Notes: generated from the letters alone by a model not told the origin. A stretch of DNA of 64,000 nucleotides from Saprospiraceae bacterium (GCA_016714985.1 JADKBS010000007.1:186001-250000); one strand, 5' to 3'; positions 16,066-24,622 are shown, counted from the first letter of the stretch. Made by a program: numbers and translations.

Positions 16066-16827
16066 TTGAAAAAAACACTATTCACCCTACTTCTGCTGCA
16101 CTTATTGGCAGCAACAACTTTTACACAGCCTACCGCCAAGGTTACAGCTTGGGTTGAAATTCAATCAACTGATGGCAACGCCATCATCTCTACTTGGTGT
16201 CAGAACCATACCACCTCCCCGCTTCACCTTAGGTACAAGGCCCTGCTAATCAACAAGGATACCCTCCTAAAGGAAGGCAAGACCTTGGCGATACCAGACC
16301 AGCCTAACCTATTGCTCAACGCTAGTTTTTTAGTCGAAGGTGGCCAGTTTGATGCCTTACAATTGTTCATCTTCAAGAACGATGAACTAGTCGCAAAGGC
16401 TGAACTTCAGGGGCCAAAACAAGCATTACAAAGCAAGGAAGAAGGCATTACCCGATCGCCAAATTCCGACCGCCTGAATGCAGATGACATCGAAATTGAA
16501 GGCCTTGTGCTGGACGAAACGAGGTCAAAATTGGCCCACGATTTTTACGAGTTGTTTTACGGAAGCTGGCGTGTCGTGGAGGAAGACCTCAATACCAACT
16601 ACTCCATCGTAATAAGGGAACAGCCAGCTTTTGTTGGCAACGGCTCCCGCATCGCAGTTGACCTCGACGGCACAGAACTGACCCAGTTGAGCCTTCAACC
16701 AAGGTTGGAACTCATGGAGCAACTGTCGGTAGAATTGGTGGAAATGCTCTACAATCAAATCAAAAACCCAGATGCTGCTTACCAAGAAATTGGTGCTGAA
16801 GACATTTCAGGCGGCGGGATTTATTAG
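16066..16827 (+). CDS. CsgH-CsgE fusion, curli export specificity factor
   Basis: A 253-residue protein. No ATG exists in the frame; the TTG at 16066 is chosen because it opens a classic signal peptide (LKKTLFTLLLLHLLAATTFT), while the frame is open back to 15991. Residues about 20-125 (VTAWVEIQSTDGNAIISTWCQNHT ... LRYKALLINKD ... LQLFIFKNDELVAKAELQGP) look like a CsgH-type beta-sandwich. After a linker, residues about 140-250 match CsgE (DIEIEGLVLDETRSKLAHDFYELFYGSW, YSIVIREQPAFVGNGSRIAVDLDG, LELMEQLSVELVEMLYNQI). CsgE caps the CsgG pore and CsgH inhibits premature amyloid formation; a fusion would join both tasks in the periplasm. Confidence 0.82.
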   Translation: MKKTLFTLLLLHLLAATTFTQPTAKVTAWVEIQSTDGNAIISTWCQNHTTSPLHLRYKALLINKDTLLKEGKTLAIPDQPNLLLNASFLVEGGQFDALQLFIFKNDELVAKAELQGPKQALQSKEEGITRSPNSDRLNADDIEIEGLVLDETRSKLAHDFYELFYGSWRVVEEDLNTNYSIVIREQPAFVGNGSRIAVDLDGTELTQLSLQPRLELMEQLSVELVEMLYNQIKNPDAAYQEIGAEDISGGGIY

Positions 16828-16843
16828 GCTAAAACTTATTGCC

Positions 16844-17260
16844 ATGAAAAACTTATTCAAAACATTTTTTGCCTTGGCCATTGGCTTTTTCGCTTCGCAA
16901 TTGGCGGCACAAGACATGGTCTATAAACCAAAAAATCCTGCTTTCGGTGGCGATACCTTCAACTACAATTGGCTGCTCAGTTCCGCTCAAGTTCAGGATT
17001 TGACATCCGAGAACCGAAACAAGGCCACTTCCACCAGAAGCTCGGTGGATGCTTTTGCCAGCAACCTAAACAACCTATTGCTCAGTCAAATCTCAAGGCA
17101 ACTGATTTCAGACCAATTTGGTGAGGATGGCCTTCAGGACGGCGTCTATACCCTCGGCAACTTCCAAGTTGACGTGGCTTCGACCCTCGACGGGCTGACA
17201 ATCACCATTTTCGACCAAGCACAAGGCGAGAGTACCCAAATTGTAATTCCATTTTTTTGA
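16844..17260 (+). CDS. csgF: Curli assembly protein CsgF
   Basis: A 138-residue secreted protein. Signal peptide MKNLFKTFFALAIGFFASQLAA is followed by the diagnostic CsgF N-terminus MVYKPKNPAFGG and WLLSSAQVQ, which in E. coli inserts into the CsgG channel and forms its second constriction. The rest (VDAFASNLNNLLLSQISRQLI ... TLDGLTITIFDQAQGESTQIVIPF) agrees with the family in length and in the Ser/Thr-Gln tail. It starts 17 bases after the CsgH-CsgE gene, so it is in the same transcript. Confidence 0.95.
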   Translation: MKNLFKTFFALAIGFFASQLAAQDMVYKPKNPAFGGDTFNYNWLLSSAQVQDLTSENRNKATSTRSSVDAFASNLNNLLLSQISRQLISDQFGEDGLQDGVYTLGNFQVDVASTLDGLTITIFDQAQGESTQIVIPFF

Positions 17261-17343
17261 TAGATAGCTAAAATCCCCTTCCACACCACACGCTAAAGAT
17301 TGATGTCCCCCTTTTATCCCTCTTTGTTAGGACACCTGTAATA

Positions 17344-17365
17344 GTTGGGAAGTTTACTTCCCAAC
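17344..17365 (+). repeat. Strong hairpin between csgF and csgG
   Basis: GTTGGGAAG, loop TTTA, CTTCCCAAC, a perfect 9-bp stem with no T-run after it. The core GGGAAGTTTACTTC recurs at 56866-56879. It might be an mRNA processing or stability site that sets csgF/csgG ratios. Confidence 0.55.
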
Positions 17366-17426
17366 ACAGGCTATTCACTTGTTGCGAAGTAGCCTTCTCA
17401 ACCAACTACAACAGAAGCTGATAATC

Positions 17427-18869
17427 ATGGACAAAATCTATCCTTGGCTGACTCAATTTTCAATCGCCCTTGTCGCCATCCTAATAACAGGTTGTGGCTC
17501 CTACCTATATCAGCCCATCCAACAGACAAAGGCCCGCTTGGGCGAAGAAACCCAAAGCACCCTTGAACTTAAGAGCCTACCTGCCCCTAAAGAGAAAATA
17601 CTGGTAGCTATCTATAAATTCCGTGATCAATCTGGGCAGTACAAGCCCACGGAAGGCGGCACTAGTTGGAGCACCGCCGTCACACAAGGGGCTACCAATA
17701 TCCTCATCAAAGCATTGGACGATTCTGGCTGGTTCATCCCAATCGAGCGGGAAAATGTGGGCAACCTGCTCAACGAGCGCAAAATTATCAGGAGCAGCCG
17801 GGCACAATACAACAACCAAAGTGGCGAGGGCCAAGACAACCTCCTGCCGCCACTTCTTTATGCAGGTGTAATTTTGGAAGGCGGCATCGTGAGCTACGAT
17901 GCAAATGTGATCACAGGCGGTGCTGGCCTGCGTTATTTTGGCGTAGGCGGCAGCAGCCAGTACCGACAGGACAGGGTGACGGTTTATCTAAGGGCCGTAT
18001 CAGCAAGTAATGGTAAAATCCTGAAAACGGTTTACACCTCAAAAACCTTGCTCTCCCAGCAGTTGGACGGTGGCATGTTCCAGTTCGTGAAATACAAACG
18101 GCTCCTGGAGGTTGAGACAGGGTTCACTTACAATGAACCCTCCGAGATTGCGGTTACGGAAGCCATAGAAAAAGCGGTTATGAGCCTCGTGATTGAAGGC
18201 ATCGAAGGTGACTTATGGGCACCAGCAGAGGCAAGAATGGTGGCCGAATCGCCCATCAAAGAGTACAAAAAGGAAAAAGAGATGATTGCCAAGACTGATA
18301 TTTTTGGCAAGCGCATAGACAATCGCCGAGGCATCGGGGCTTTTCAGGCTGGCACTTCAAGCATGCTTTATCAAGGCGACTACCCAGACGCCATTCTTAA
18401 AACGGGCATTGACCTTGGGTTTGAAGTAAATCCAAAACCAGCCATCGGAATCCTGTTCAATACGGGCTTTAACTCCCTTTCCACCAAAAAATTCTATTCT
18501 TCAAAAGTCAGCTATTTCGACTTCGCATTTAAGTACAGGCTATTCCCTTACGACCAGTTTACGCCATTCATTTATTCCGGCTTAGGTTTCATCACTGAAA
18601 ACGTCAATACTCGCTTTGACTTCAGTTCTTCAGTCTATGCCAAGGCACAAATTGGTGGTGGCTTTGAAGTGTTGGTGAATGATGCAACAGGCATCCGTTT
18701 CAGCGCCGATTACAACTACCTCATCAACGACCGCCTCGACCAGATTGAACAGGGCAAGTACAATGATTTCTACTGGCGTGGCAATATTGGCGTGAATTTT
18801 TACTTCGGCAGGAAGGTAGAAGGTGCAAGAAAGTTTGAAACCGAGAAACAGCGGGACCCCGGTTTTTAG
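17427..18869 (+). CDS. csgG: Curli secretion channel CsgG with C-terminal outer-membrane barrel extension
   Basis: A 480-residue lipoprotein; ATG 17427 gives signal and lipobox (LVAILITGCGSYLYQ). Residues about 40-270 follow E. coli CsgG closely (KSLPAPKEKILVAIYKFRDQ, GWFIPIERENVGNLLNERK, RYFGVGGSSQYRQDRVTVYLR, YKRLLEVETGFTYNEP). The protein is about 200 residues longer than E. coli CsgG: after residue 290 comes a barrel-like part (DAILKTGIDLGFEVNPKPAIGILFNTG, FAFKYRLFPYDQFTPFIYSGLGF, AQIGGGFEVLVNDATGIRFSADYNYL, GNIGVNFYFGRK). The pore constriction of E. coli (Tyr51, Asn55, Phe56 in KPYPASNFSTAV) appears here as KPTEGGTSWSTAV, so Trp replaces Phe and Ser replaces Asn. Confidence 0.93.
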   Translation: MDKIYPWLTQFSIALVAILITGCGSYLYQPIQQTKARLGEETQSTLELKSLPAPKEKILVAIYKFRDQSGQYKPTEGGTSWSTAVTQGATNILIKALDDSGWFIPIERENVGNLLNERKIIRSSRAQYNNQSGEGQDNLLPPLLYAGVILEGGIVSYDANVITGGAGLRYFGVGGSSQYRQDRVTVYLRAVSASNGKILKTVYTSKTLLSQQLDGGMFQFVKYKRLLEVETGFTYNEPSEIAVTEAIEKAVMSLVIEGIEGDLWAPAEARMVAESPIKEYKKEKEMIAKTDIFGKRIDNRRGIGAFQAGTSSMLYQGDYPDAILKTGIDLGFEVNPKPAIGILFNTGFNSLSTKKFYSSKVSYFDFAFKYRLFPYDQFTPFIYSGLGFITENVNTRFDFSSSVYAKAQIGGGFEVLVNDATGIRFSADYNYLINDRLDQIEQGKYNDFYWRGNIGVNFYFGRKVEGARKFETEKQRDPGF

Positions 18870-18938
18870 TAGTTGCGATATTCTTTTCGCACCCTGCTTC
18901 AATTGGTCTGTAAATCAATATCCGGGCTATAAAAATAG

Positions 18939-20465
18939 ATGACAATGAACTTTTACATCCATAGAATCAATCGCTTACAACTTCTTGTTTGCGCAGCAAT
19001 ATTGACAATACTGCTTGCCTCGGCCTGCACAGAGGACACCATTAAGCCAGATATATTTGGCGCATTGTCAGGCCAAGTGTTGGTTGAAGGAACAAGCACC
19101 CCCATTGCCGATGCAATCGTCTCCACCAACCCTCCGACCAGCCAAGTTCTCACAGATGCCCAAGGCCGGTTCAAATTTGATGAGATAGAAGTGGGCACCT
19201 ACACCATCCGGGCCGAGAAAACAGGACTTGTATCTGCCTCCGAAACAGTGACCATATTGGAGAACAAGGAAAGTGCGGTCATCGTCACGATGGCGGAAAA
19301 AACGGAGGATAACGCCCCTCCATCGGCACCCGACGCCATCCAACCATTGAACGGGGCGACCGGGCTTGACAATACCCTTCAATTGAAATGGACCGCCAGC
19401 GACCCCGATGACGATGAATTGACCTTCGATGTCTATACGTTCCACTCCCAGCAAGGGGCAGGCGACCTTGTTGCCGAAGGCATCACAGATACTATTTTCC
19501 AATTGACCAATGTAAAATATGGCTCCACTTGTTTTTGGCAAGTAGTGGCGCATGATGGGGAGAACGATCCAGTTTTCAGTGAGGTTTGGAGCTTTTCGAC
19601 CAAGGATTTTCCGCCCCACCCTTTTGTCTTTACCAAAGTCGCCAATGGCAAATACGACGTTTTTGCTGCGCAAAATGCCAACACCAGCATCCCGCTCTAT
19701 CAGTTGACCGAACTCGCTGGCAGCAGCTACCGTCCCCGAATCAGTCCGCTGGGCGATAAGGTGGCCTTCTTGAACAACAATTTCATCAATACCCAAATTT
19801 TTGTGATGAAGCGGGACGGTACTGATCCGACATTAGTGCCAACCGCTTTGCCAATTGACGGCAAGGACATGTTCCAATTGGATTTCTGCTGGTCGCCGGA
19901 TGGTACCAAACTGCTTTTCATGAACCGGAACCGGCTTTACAAAGTGAATTTGGATGGTAGCGGGTTTGAGTTGTTTGCCGAATTGCCCGTCACGGAGGAG
20001 TTTGTGGAGGTGGATTGGGCACCTGTCACCAATAAAGTGGCGGCAAGGACGGTCGGCAGCCAGCCTTATATTGGTCGAATTTTGCTGTTTAGCCCCAGCG
20101 GCTCCTTGGAACAGGAGCTTGTATCAGACCTTCCTGGAAACATCGGCGGCCCTTCTTTCAGTATTGATGGCAGTGCCATCCTTTTTACACATGATATTGA
20201 CGGGCTTGAAACTCCGGATGGCCGCCAGTTGAACGCGCATGTTTTCGTGAAAAAAATAGCGACTGGAGCAACAACAGACCTTTCTATTGAAAAGCCTTCG
20301 GGCTACAACGACCTTGATCCCAAGTTCTCGCCCAATGGCGCACAGGTCGTTTTTGTTGAAACCAGCAATGCCCCAAACTCGCAGCGGAATATTACAATTA
20401 TGAGTGACCAAGGCCAGGGCAGACTGACATTGTTCCAAAATGCGGAAATGCCGGATTGGAAGTAG
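18939..20465 (+). CDS. Lipoprotein with carboxypeptidase-regulatory-like, Fn3-like and PD40 propeller domains
   Basis: A 508-residue envelope lipoprotein (signal with lipobox ASACTED). Residues about 40-110 form a carboxypeptidase-D regulatory-like beta-sandwich (LSGQVLVEGTSTPIADAIVSTN ... TDAQGRFKFDEIEVGTYTIRAEKTG). About 125-230 look like an Fn3 fold (LQLKWTASDPDDDELTFDVYT ... STCFWQVVAHDGEN). About 250-508 carry TolB-type PD40 blades (YRPRISPLGDKVAFLNN, LDFCWSPDGTKLLFMNR, GPSFSIDGSAILFTHD, LDPKFSPNGAQVVFVE). It begins 69 bases after csgG on the same strand, at the end of the curli locus, so an accessory role in fibre assembly or anchoring is plausible but unproven. Confidence 0.85.
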   Translation: MTMNFYIHRINRLQLLVCAAILTILLASACTEDTIKPDIFGALSGQVLVEGTSTPIADAIVSTNPPTSQVLTDAQGRFKFDEIEVGTYTIRAEKTGLVSASETVTILENKESAVIVTMAEKTEDNAPPSAPDAIQPLNGATGLDNTLQLKWTASDPDDDELTFDVYTFHSQQGAGDLVAEGITDTIFQLTNVKYGSTCFWQVVAHDGENDPVFSEVWSFSTKDFPPHPFVFTKVANGKYDVFAAQNANTSIPLYQLTELAGSSYRPRISPLGDKVAFLNNNFINTQIFVMKRDGTDPTLVPTALPIDGKDMFQLDFCWSPDGTKLLFMNRNRLYKVNLDGSGFELFAELPVTEEFVEVDWAPVTNKVAARTVGSQPYIGRILLFSPSGSLEQELVSDLPGNIGGPSFSIDGSAILFTHDIDGLETPDGRQLNAHVFVKKIATGATTDLSIEKPSGYNDLDPKFSPNGAQVVFVETSNAPNSQRNITIMSDQGQGRLTLFQNAEMPDWK

Positions 20466-20467
20466 CA

Positions 20468-20522
20468 CGGTAACGGTGGACGATAGACGGCTGACGAAAG
20501 ACGGTGGACGGCTGACGAGGAT
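20468..20522. repeat. Short-period tract after the curli-locus lipoprotein gene
   Basis: GGTGGACGATAGACGGCTGACGA-like units occur about three times with variation (CGGCTGACGA twice). No coding potential seen; one of several imperfect repeat tracts of this window. Confidence 0.55.
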
Positions 20523-20595
20523 AGGCACCTAATGCGACTTTGTCATTCCTTCAGGGAACTAACTGTCCACGCCAAGAGGGAAAATTAGGCCCGTG

Positions 20596-23046
20596 TTACC
20601 TCACCTCCCATTCATGCACACCTGCACTCACCCCTTCCTGCAACTGGATTTCAAGGCGCATTGCGGTGGTTTTCACAGGCTCAAACTGCACCTCCGACCA
20701 GCTGTCCTTTACCACTTGCCAGCCATCGTGGGAGTAGCATTTCTTCCATTCGCCATTTTCCAAGTACTTGATAACGAATGACTTGGGCACCCGACAGCCA
20801 CCGCCTGTTGACTCGTCATCAAACCAATAGATACGAGCTGTTCCGACCTGCTCCTCTTTTTCAAAATCGCATTGCAGCCATTCCGCATTGCCAAAATGCG
20901 GCCACCAATGAACGAACGGGTTATCTTGGTCATTGGAATGTTTGGGAATCCATTGATCGGCAACGGAATTGAGTTCGCCCTTATAACCCTCCGAGGCACT
21001 TATCTTGCTTTTTGCCGCCAAAGTTGGCTGCGCCAATGGACGGGTACTGCGCAAATCGTTGGGCAGCCAAACGAGCATATTGTCCTTGCCACGGTTGGCC
21101 CAGGCGAAATAGGGAATTGCTTTCAGTTTGAGCGGGGACAGCTCGCCTTGGTCCGGCGCCGTTTTCTTATTCACCAACGACCCAACAAAACTGATGGTCT
21201 GGACGCCTCCAAGCAGGTTAGGCTCGTATTGCGAAGCGAATTCCACATCTTTTGGTACATACACACTTAGTACTCGCTCATCGGGCTGGTCCTTGCCTTC
21301 GAGGCAATAAATAAGCGGCCCACGCTGTAAGGCATAGCGGTCGGCGGTCGCTTCTATTTTTGAATTGCCCTTCACTTGCTGGATGGGCATAGGCAAGATG
21401 AGCGACACCGTATCGCCCTGCTTCCACTTTCTTTCAATGGTCATGTAGCCATCCTTGATACCGCCCAAAATCTTTTTGCCGTTCAGCAAAACCTGCACCT
21501 GGCTGCCATCGTGGTTGGCAAAACCATAAAGATCAAAAGGAACAGCATCGCCCTGCGCCCAGCCAGGTACCCTCATTTTAAGCGTAAACGTATTGGGCTT
21601 TTCAGGTTCAATGGCAATCTTGATTTTGCCGTCATAAGGATAGTCAGTTTGCTGTGAAATATGCACCTTCACCTCCTGTCCCTTGCTGTTGATATTGGTG
21701 ACGTTGGTTTCGCTGGAGGCATAAAGGTTCACAAACACCTCATTGCCACGTTTTGCATAAACATAGCCGGGAATGGAAGGAAAAAAGCGGGACACATTGC
21801 TGGGACAGCAAGCGCACTGGAACCACGGGCTACGCTCCACATTCTTGCGGCTTTCCAAGGGGTTTGGATAAAAAAAGCGGTCGCCCGACAGCGAAAGACC
21901 CGCATTGAGGGCATTGTAGAGCGTGCGCTCCATCACATCAACGTACTTGCTGTCTCCCGTAAGTTGGAACATCCGCTGGTTCCAATACACAAATGCAATG
22001 GAGGAACAAGTCTCGCAATAAGCCGAGTAGTTGGGCAAATCGTAAGGCTTGCTGAAGCCCTCGTTGGAGCCGCTGCTACCAATGCCGCCAGTCACGTACA
22101 TCTTCCTACCCACAACATCCTCCCACAGGGCGTTCAGTGCAGGCGTGTATTCTTGACTGCCCGTTAGCGCAGCCACATCGGCCATGCTGGCGTACATATA
22201 ACAAGCCCTCACAGCGTGGCCCACTATTTCTTTTTGATCTCTTACTTTTTGGTGGTTTTGGTTGTATTCCTCTTTGTTGTAGCCCCGCACGTCGAGGAAG
22301 AACTTGGCGAGGTCGAGGTAACGTTTTTCGCCAGAGACGAGGTATAGCTTGGCGAGGCCAAGTTCGATTTCTTGATGGCCGGGGGCTTGCTCCAGCTTGC
22401 CCCAACCAAAGGTTTTATCCAGCAAATCGGCGCTTTTGAGGGCGATGTCGAGCAGGCTTCGTTTGCCAGTTGCAAGGTGGTGTGCAACCGCAGCCTCGTA
22501 AAGGTGGCCAAGGTTGTAGGTCTCATGGCTGTGCTTGTCCTCGTAAACCCAGCGCTTGTCGGTGCCTTTGTAATAGTCACCCGTCACTTCCTTCTTGGCA
22601 ATGCCTGCCGCCTTTTCCTTTTCATTGATGGTGCGCCAAGTGTAGAGATACCCATCCGGCTCCTGTGCCAAGCGGATTTTCTCAATCAAGCCATCCACGT
22701 ACAGGTCCAGTTTGGGGTCAGGATGCACTTGAAGGGAATAGGCTGCCCCCTCTATGATTTTGTAAACATCCGAGTCATCGAAACCATAGACCCCGCAGAA
22801 GGAGCCAGTTGCATTGCCTGCAGCAATGTCAAAGTTCTTCACCCGCCCTGATTCTTCGCATTGGCCGAAGGTATAGGGCAGGGTTTTCTCACGGACTGTT
22901 TCGAGACGGGGCGCCCAGAATTTGTCGGTGATTTTGACCTCGGTAAAAGGTACGGGCTGGATGGGATATTGCGGTTTTCCGGTTTGTGCGAATGCAGCAC
23001 TTGTGAGCAAAATTGCATTTAGTAGTAACCTGAACTTCATGGACAT
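20596..23046 (-). CDS. Glycoside hydrolase family 127 protein (beta-L-arabinofuranosidase type) with C-terminal discoidin-like domain
   Basis: An 816-residue secreted enzyme (signal MKFRLLLNAILLTSAAFA). The catalytic (alpha/alpha)6 barrel covers about residues 25-440: IKDKFWAPRLETVREKTLPY-like start, HETYNLGHLYEAAVAHHLATG, GGIGSSG, YCETCSSIAFVYWNQRMF and the Cys pair in FQCACCPSNVSRFF. In characterised GH127 enzymes a zinc-bound cysteine is the nucleophile and a glutamate lies close to it; both Cys clusters are present. Beta-sandwich domains follow, and the last ~130 residues (WWPHFGNAEWLQCDFEKEEQVGTARIYWFDD ... MRLEIQLQEGVSAGVHEWEV) resemble a discoidin carbohydrate-binding fold. It likely releases L-arabinofuranose from plant or algal glycoproteins in the periplasm. 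No SusCD pair is adjacent. Confidence 0.9.
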   Translation of the reverse strand: MSMKFRLLLNAILLTSAAFAQTGKPQYPIQPVPFTEVKITDKFWAPRLETVREKTLPYTFGQCEESGRVKNFDIAAGNATGSFCGVYGFDDSDVYKIIEGAAYSLQVHPDPKLDLYVDGLIEKIRLAQEPDGYLYTWRTINEKEKAAGIAKKEVTGDYYKGTDKRWVYEDKHSHETYNLGHLYEAAVAHHLATGKRSLLDIALKSADLLDKTFGWGKLEQAPGHQEIELGLAKLYLVSGEKRYLDLAKFFLDVRGYNKEEYNQNHQKVRDQKEIVGHAVRACYMYASMADVAALTGSQEYTPALNALWEDVVGRKMYVTGGIGSSGSNEGFSKPYDLPNYSAYCETCSSIAFVYWNQRMFQLTGDSKYVDVMERTLYNALNAGLSLSGDRFFYPNPLESRKNVERSPWFQCACCPSNVSRFFPSIPGYVYAKRGNEVFVNLYASSETNVTNINSKGQEVKVHISQQTDYPYDGKIKIAIEPEKPNTFTLKMRVPGWAQGDAVPFDLYGFANHDGSQVQVLLNGKKILGGIKDGYMTIERKWKQGDTVSLILPMPIQQVKGNSKIEATADRYALQRGPLIYCLEGKDQPDERVLSVYVPKDVEFASQYEPNLLGGVQTISFVGSLVNKKTAPDQGELSPLKLKAIPYFAWANRGKDNMLVWLPNDLRSTRPLAQPTLAAKSKISASEGYKGELNSVADQWIPKHSNDQDNPFVHWWPHFGNAEWLQCDFEKEEQVGTARIYWFDDESTGGGCRVPKSFVIKYLENGEWKKCYSHDGWQVVKDSWSEVQFEPVKTTAMRLEIQLQEGVSAGVHEWEVR

Positions 23047-23084
23047 TTTGAATTGACTTTGACCTTTTTTTTCATCGAAATTTG

Positions 23085-23211
23085 GTGACTACTCAACTGG
23101 GGGTGTTTTTTGGGAAAAATTTTCAATTTTTCCAAAAAAAACCAAATATGGGAGGAAGAAGAAAAAATGAAATTTTTTCTTCTTCCTCCCATACCCTCCT
23201 TAAGTAGTTAC
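23085..23211. mobile_element. MITE-like element, copy 1
   Basis: A 127-bp unit bounded by inverted ends GTGACTACTCAA and TTAAGTAGTTAC. Inside are two hairpins: GGAAAAATT/AATTTTTCC, and a perfect 19-bp stem GGGAGGAAGAAGAAAAAAT with its complement at 23150-23190. The second copy is at 54694-54811. It lies 38 bases upstream of the GH127 start, filling most of the 322-base divergent gap 23047-23368; no gene is seen there. Confidence 0.8.
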
Positions 23212-23368
23212 GAATTTTGAAACAGGGGCCAAAATTAATCCTTCGAGTTGAAGGCAACGAATAAAGCCTTTTTTTTTAACGAGATTGGGCATTCAAAAAT
23301 AAATTCCACCTTTCACAAACGAATTCTCAATTTTGACCGTCTATTACACCAAACACCAAAATCATAGC

Positions 23369-24016
23369 ATGAGAATCACGCTTGCGACTTTGCTCGCTTT
23401 TATTTTGCTTCAACTCCCTTTGCTTGCGCAAAAGCAATCAAAATCAAAGGAGGATGCCCAAACCATGTTGGGTATCAATATCACCAACACACTTGCCGGG
23501 TTCTTCAATTCGGGCGGACAAGACATCCTCAAAGACCCTTTCCTGTTCAGCCTTAAAACACTAAAGGACAACAAAGTCTGGCGCATTGGTGCGAATGCCA
23601 AGGTTGACCAAAAAGAAGAGGACTCGTTCAACGGCCTTTTGAAAACCACAGAGACTTCCGTAAAATTGAGGCTTGGCAGGGAGTGGGTCATGCCGCTCCA
23701 TAAACGGTTCGACATGTACTACGGCCTTGATGCTGTGGGCACTTATGATTTAGATAGGAGCAAGTTCCAGTTTGGCGATAGCCTAATAAGCAGGGACCAA
23801 CAATTTGGGATAGGTGCAGGGCCCTTACTCGGTGTCTATTTCAAACTGGGTGAGCATGTGCGGTTTTCAACCGAAACTTATGCTTATGTCATGTACTATT
23901 ATGGAGAGAGTTTAGACCAAATTGGTGGAGGAGTCTCAGACCAAACAAAACGAACAAGCAGGTTGTCTTTTTTACCCGCCATGCCAAACTCCCTTTACAT
24001 CCATTTCACCTTCTAA
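23369..24016 (+). CDS. Outer-membrane beta-barrel protein of unknown function
   Basis: A 215-residue protein with signal peptide MRITLATLLAFILLQLPLLA. The mature chain has repeated amphipathic strands (PFLFSLKTLKDNKVWRIGANAKV, SVKLRLGREWVMPL, FDMYYGLDAVGTYDL, FGIGAGPLLGVYFKLG, RFSTETYAYVMYYYG) and ends SLYIHFTF with a terminal Phe, the usual signature of an outer-membrane barrel. The next gene, 18 bases on, encodes another probable envelope protein, so they may work together. Function unknown. Confidence 0.7.
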   Translation: MRITLATLLAFILLQLPLLAQKQSKSKEDAQTMLGINITNTLAGFFNSGGQDILKDPFLFSLKTLKDNKVWRIGANAKVDQKEEDSFNGLLKTTETSVKLRLGREWVMPLHKRFDMYYGLDAVGTYDLDRSKFQFGDSLISRDQQFGIGAGPLLGVYFKLGEHVRFSTETYAYVMYYYGESLDQIGGGVSDQTKRTSRLSFLPAMPNSLYIHFTF

Positions 24017-24034
24017 AAACCGACTCGCAGCCCG

Positions 24035-24622
24035 ATGAAATACCCTGTTTTCATAGCTTTCTTGGTTTGTACTGCACCTTTGTTTGCGCAAACCGACACC
24101 ATCAAAGAGGTTTGGGATTATCCCGAACGCTACAGGTTGGTCAGTATCAATACCACGCCCTTGTTGACACAGCTGATTCCATTCAACAGGAGCAATCCGC
24201 TGCAATCGGGGCCTTACAATGTGGAGTTCAATCGTTTTAATGGAAACAGGGCGTTTCATACCAGCATTGGTGTCTTCATTGTAAGCGATGGAGTTTTTGA
24301 TGTGGTTGAGAATGCAAATTTCAATTTTCGCATCGGCGGGACAAGGATGAAGGAGTTCAGCGAGCGATGGACGTTCTACCGTGGTTGGGATTTTTACTTT
24401 TCCTTAGGCAATTTCAATTTAATTGGCGAAACCTCAACCGAAAGAGCCGTAATGGGAATGGGGCCAAGGTGGAGCATCGCCTACCGCATCAAGCCTCCAT
24501 TTTCGATATCCATTGAAACAGCCCTCGTAATTGGGCTAGACGTTAACGCGGGTGTGCCGAATTTCCAATTCATTCCCCCGGTTGCACTCAATATGAACTT
24601 TGTTTTGCCAAGGTCGTTTTGA
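24035..24622 (+). CDS. Outer-membrane protein of unknown function
   Basis: A 195-residue protein with signal peptide MKYPVFIAFLVCTAPLFA. Like the gene before it, it shows barrel-type strands (NVEFNRFNGNRAFHTSIGVFIV, NFNFRIGGTRM, WDFYFSLGNFNLIG, RWSIAYRIKPPFSISIETALVIGLDV) and ends ALNMNFVLPRSF with a C-terminal aromatic residue. Cotranscription with the upstream gene is likely from the short gap. I do not recognise the family. Confidence 0.68.
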   Translation: MKYPVFIAFLVCTAPLFAQTDTIKEVWDYPERYRLVSINTTPLLTQLIPFNRSNPLQSGPYNVEFNRFNGNRAFHTSIGVFIVSDGVFDVVENANFNFRIGGTRMKEFSERWTFYRGWDFYFSLGNFNLIGETSTERAVMGMGPRWSIAYRIKPPFSISIETALVIGLDVNAGVPNFQFIPPVALNMNFVLPRSF

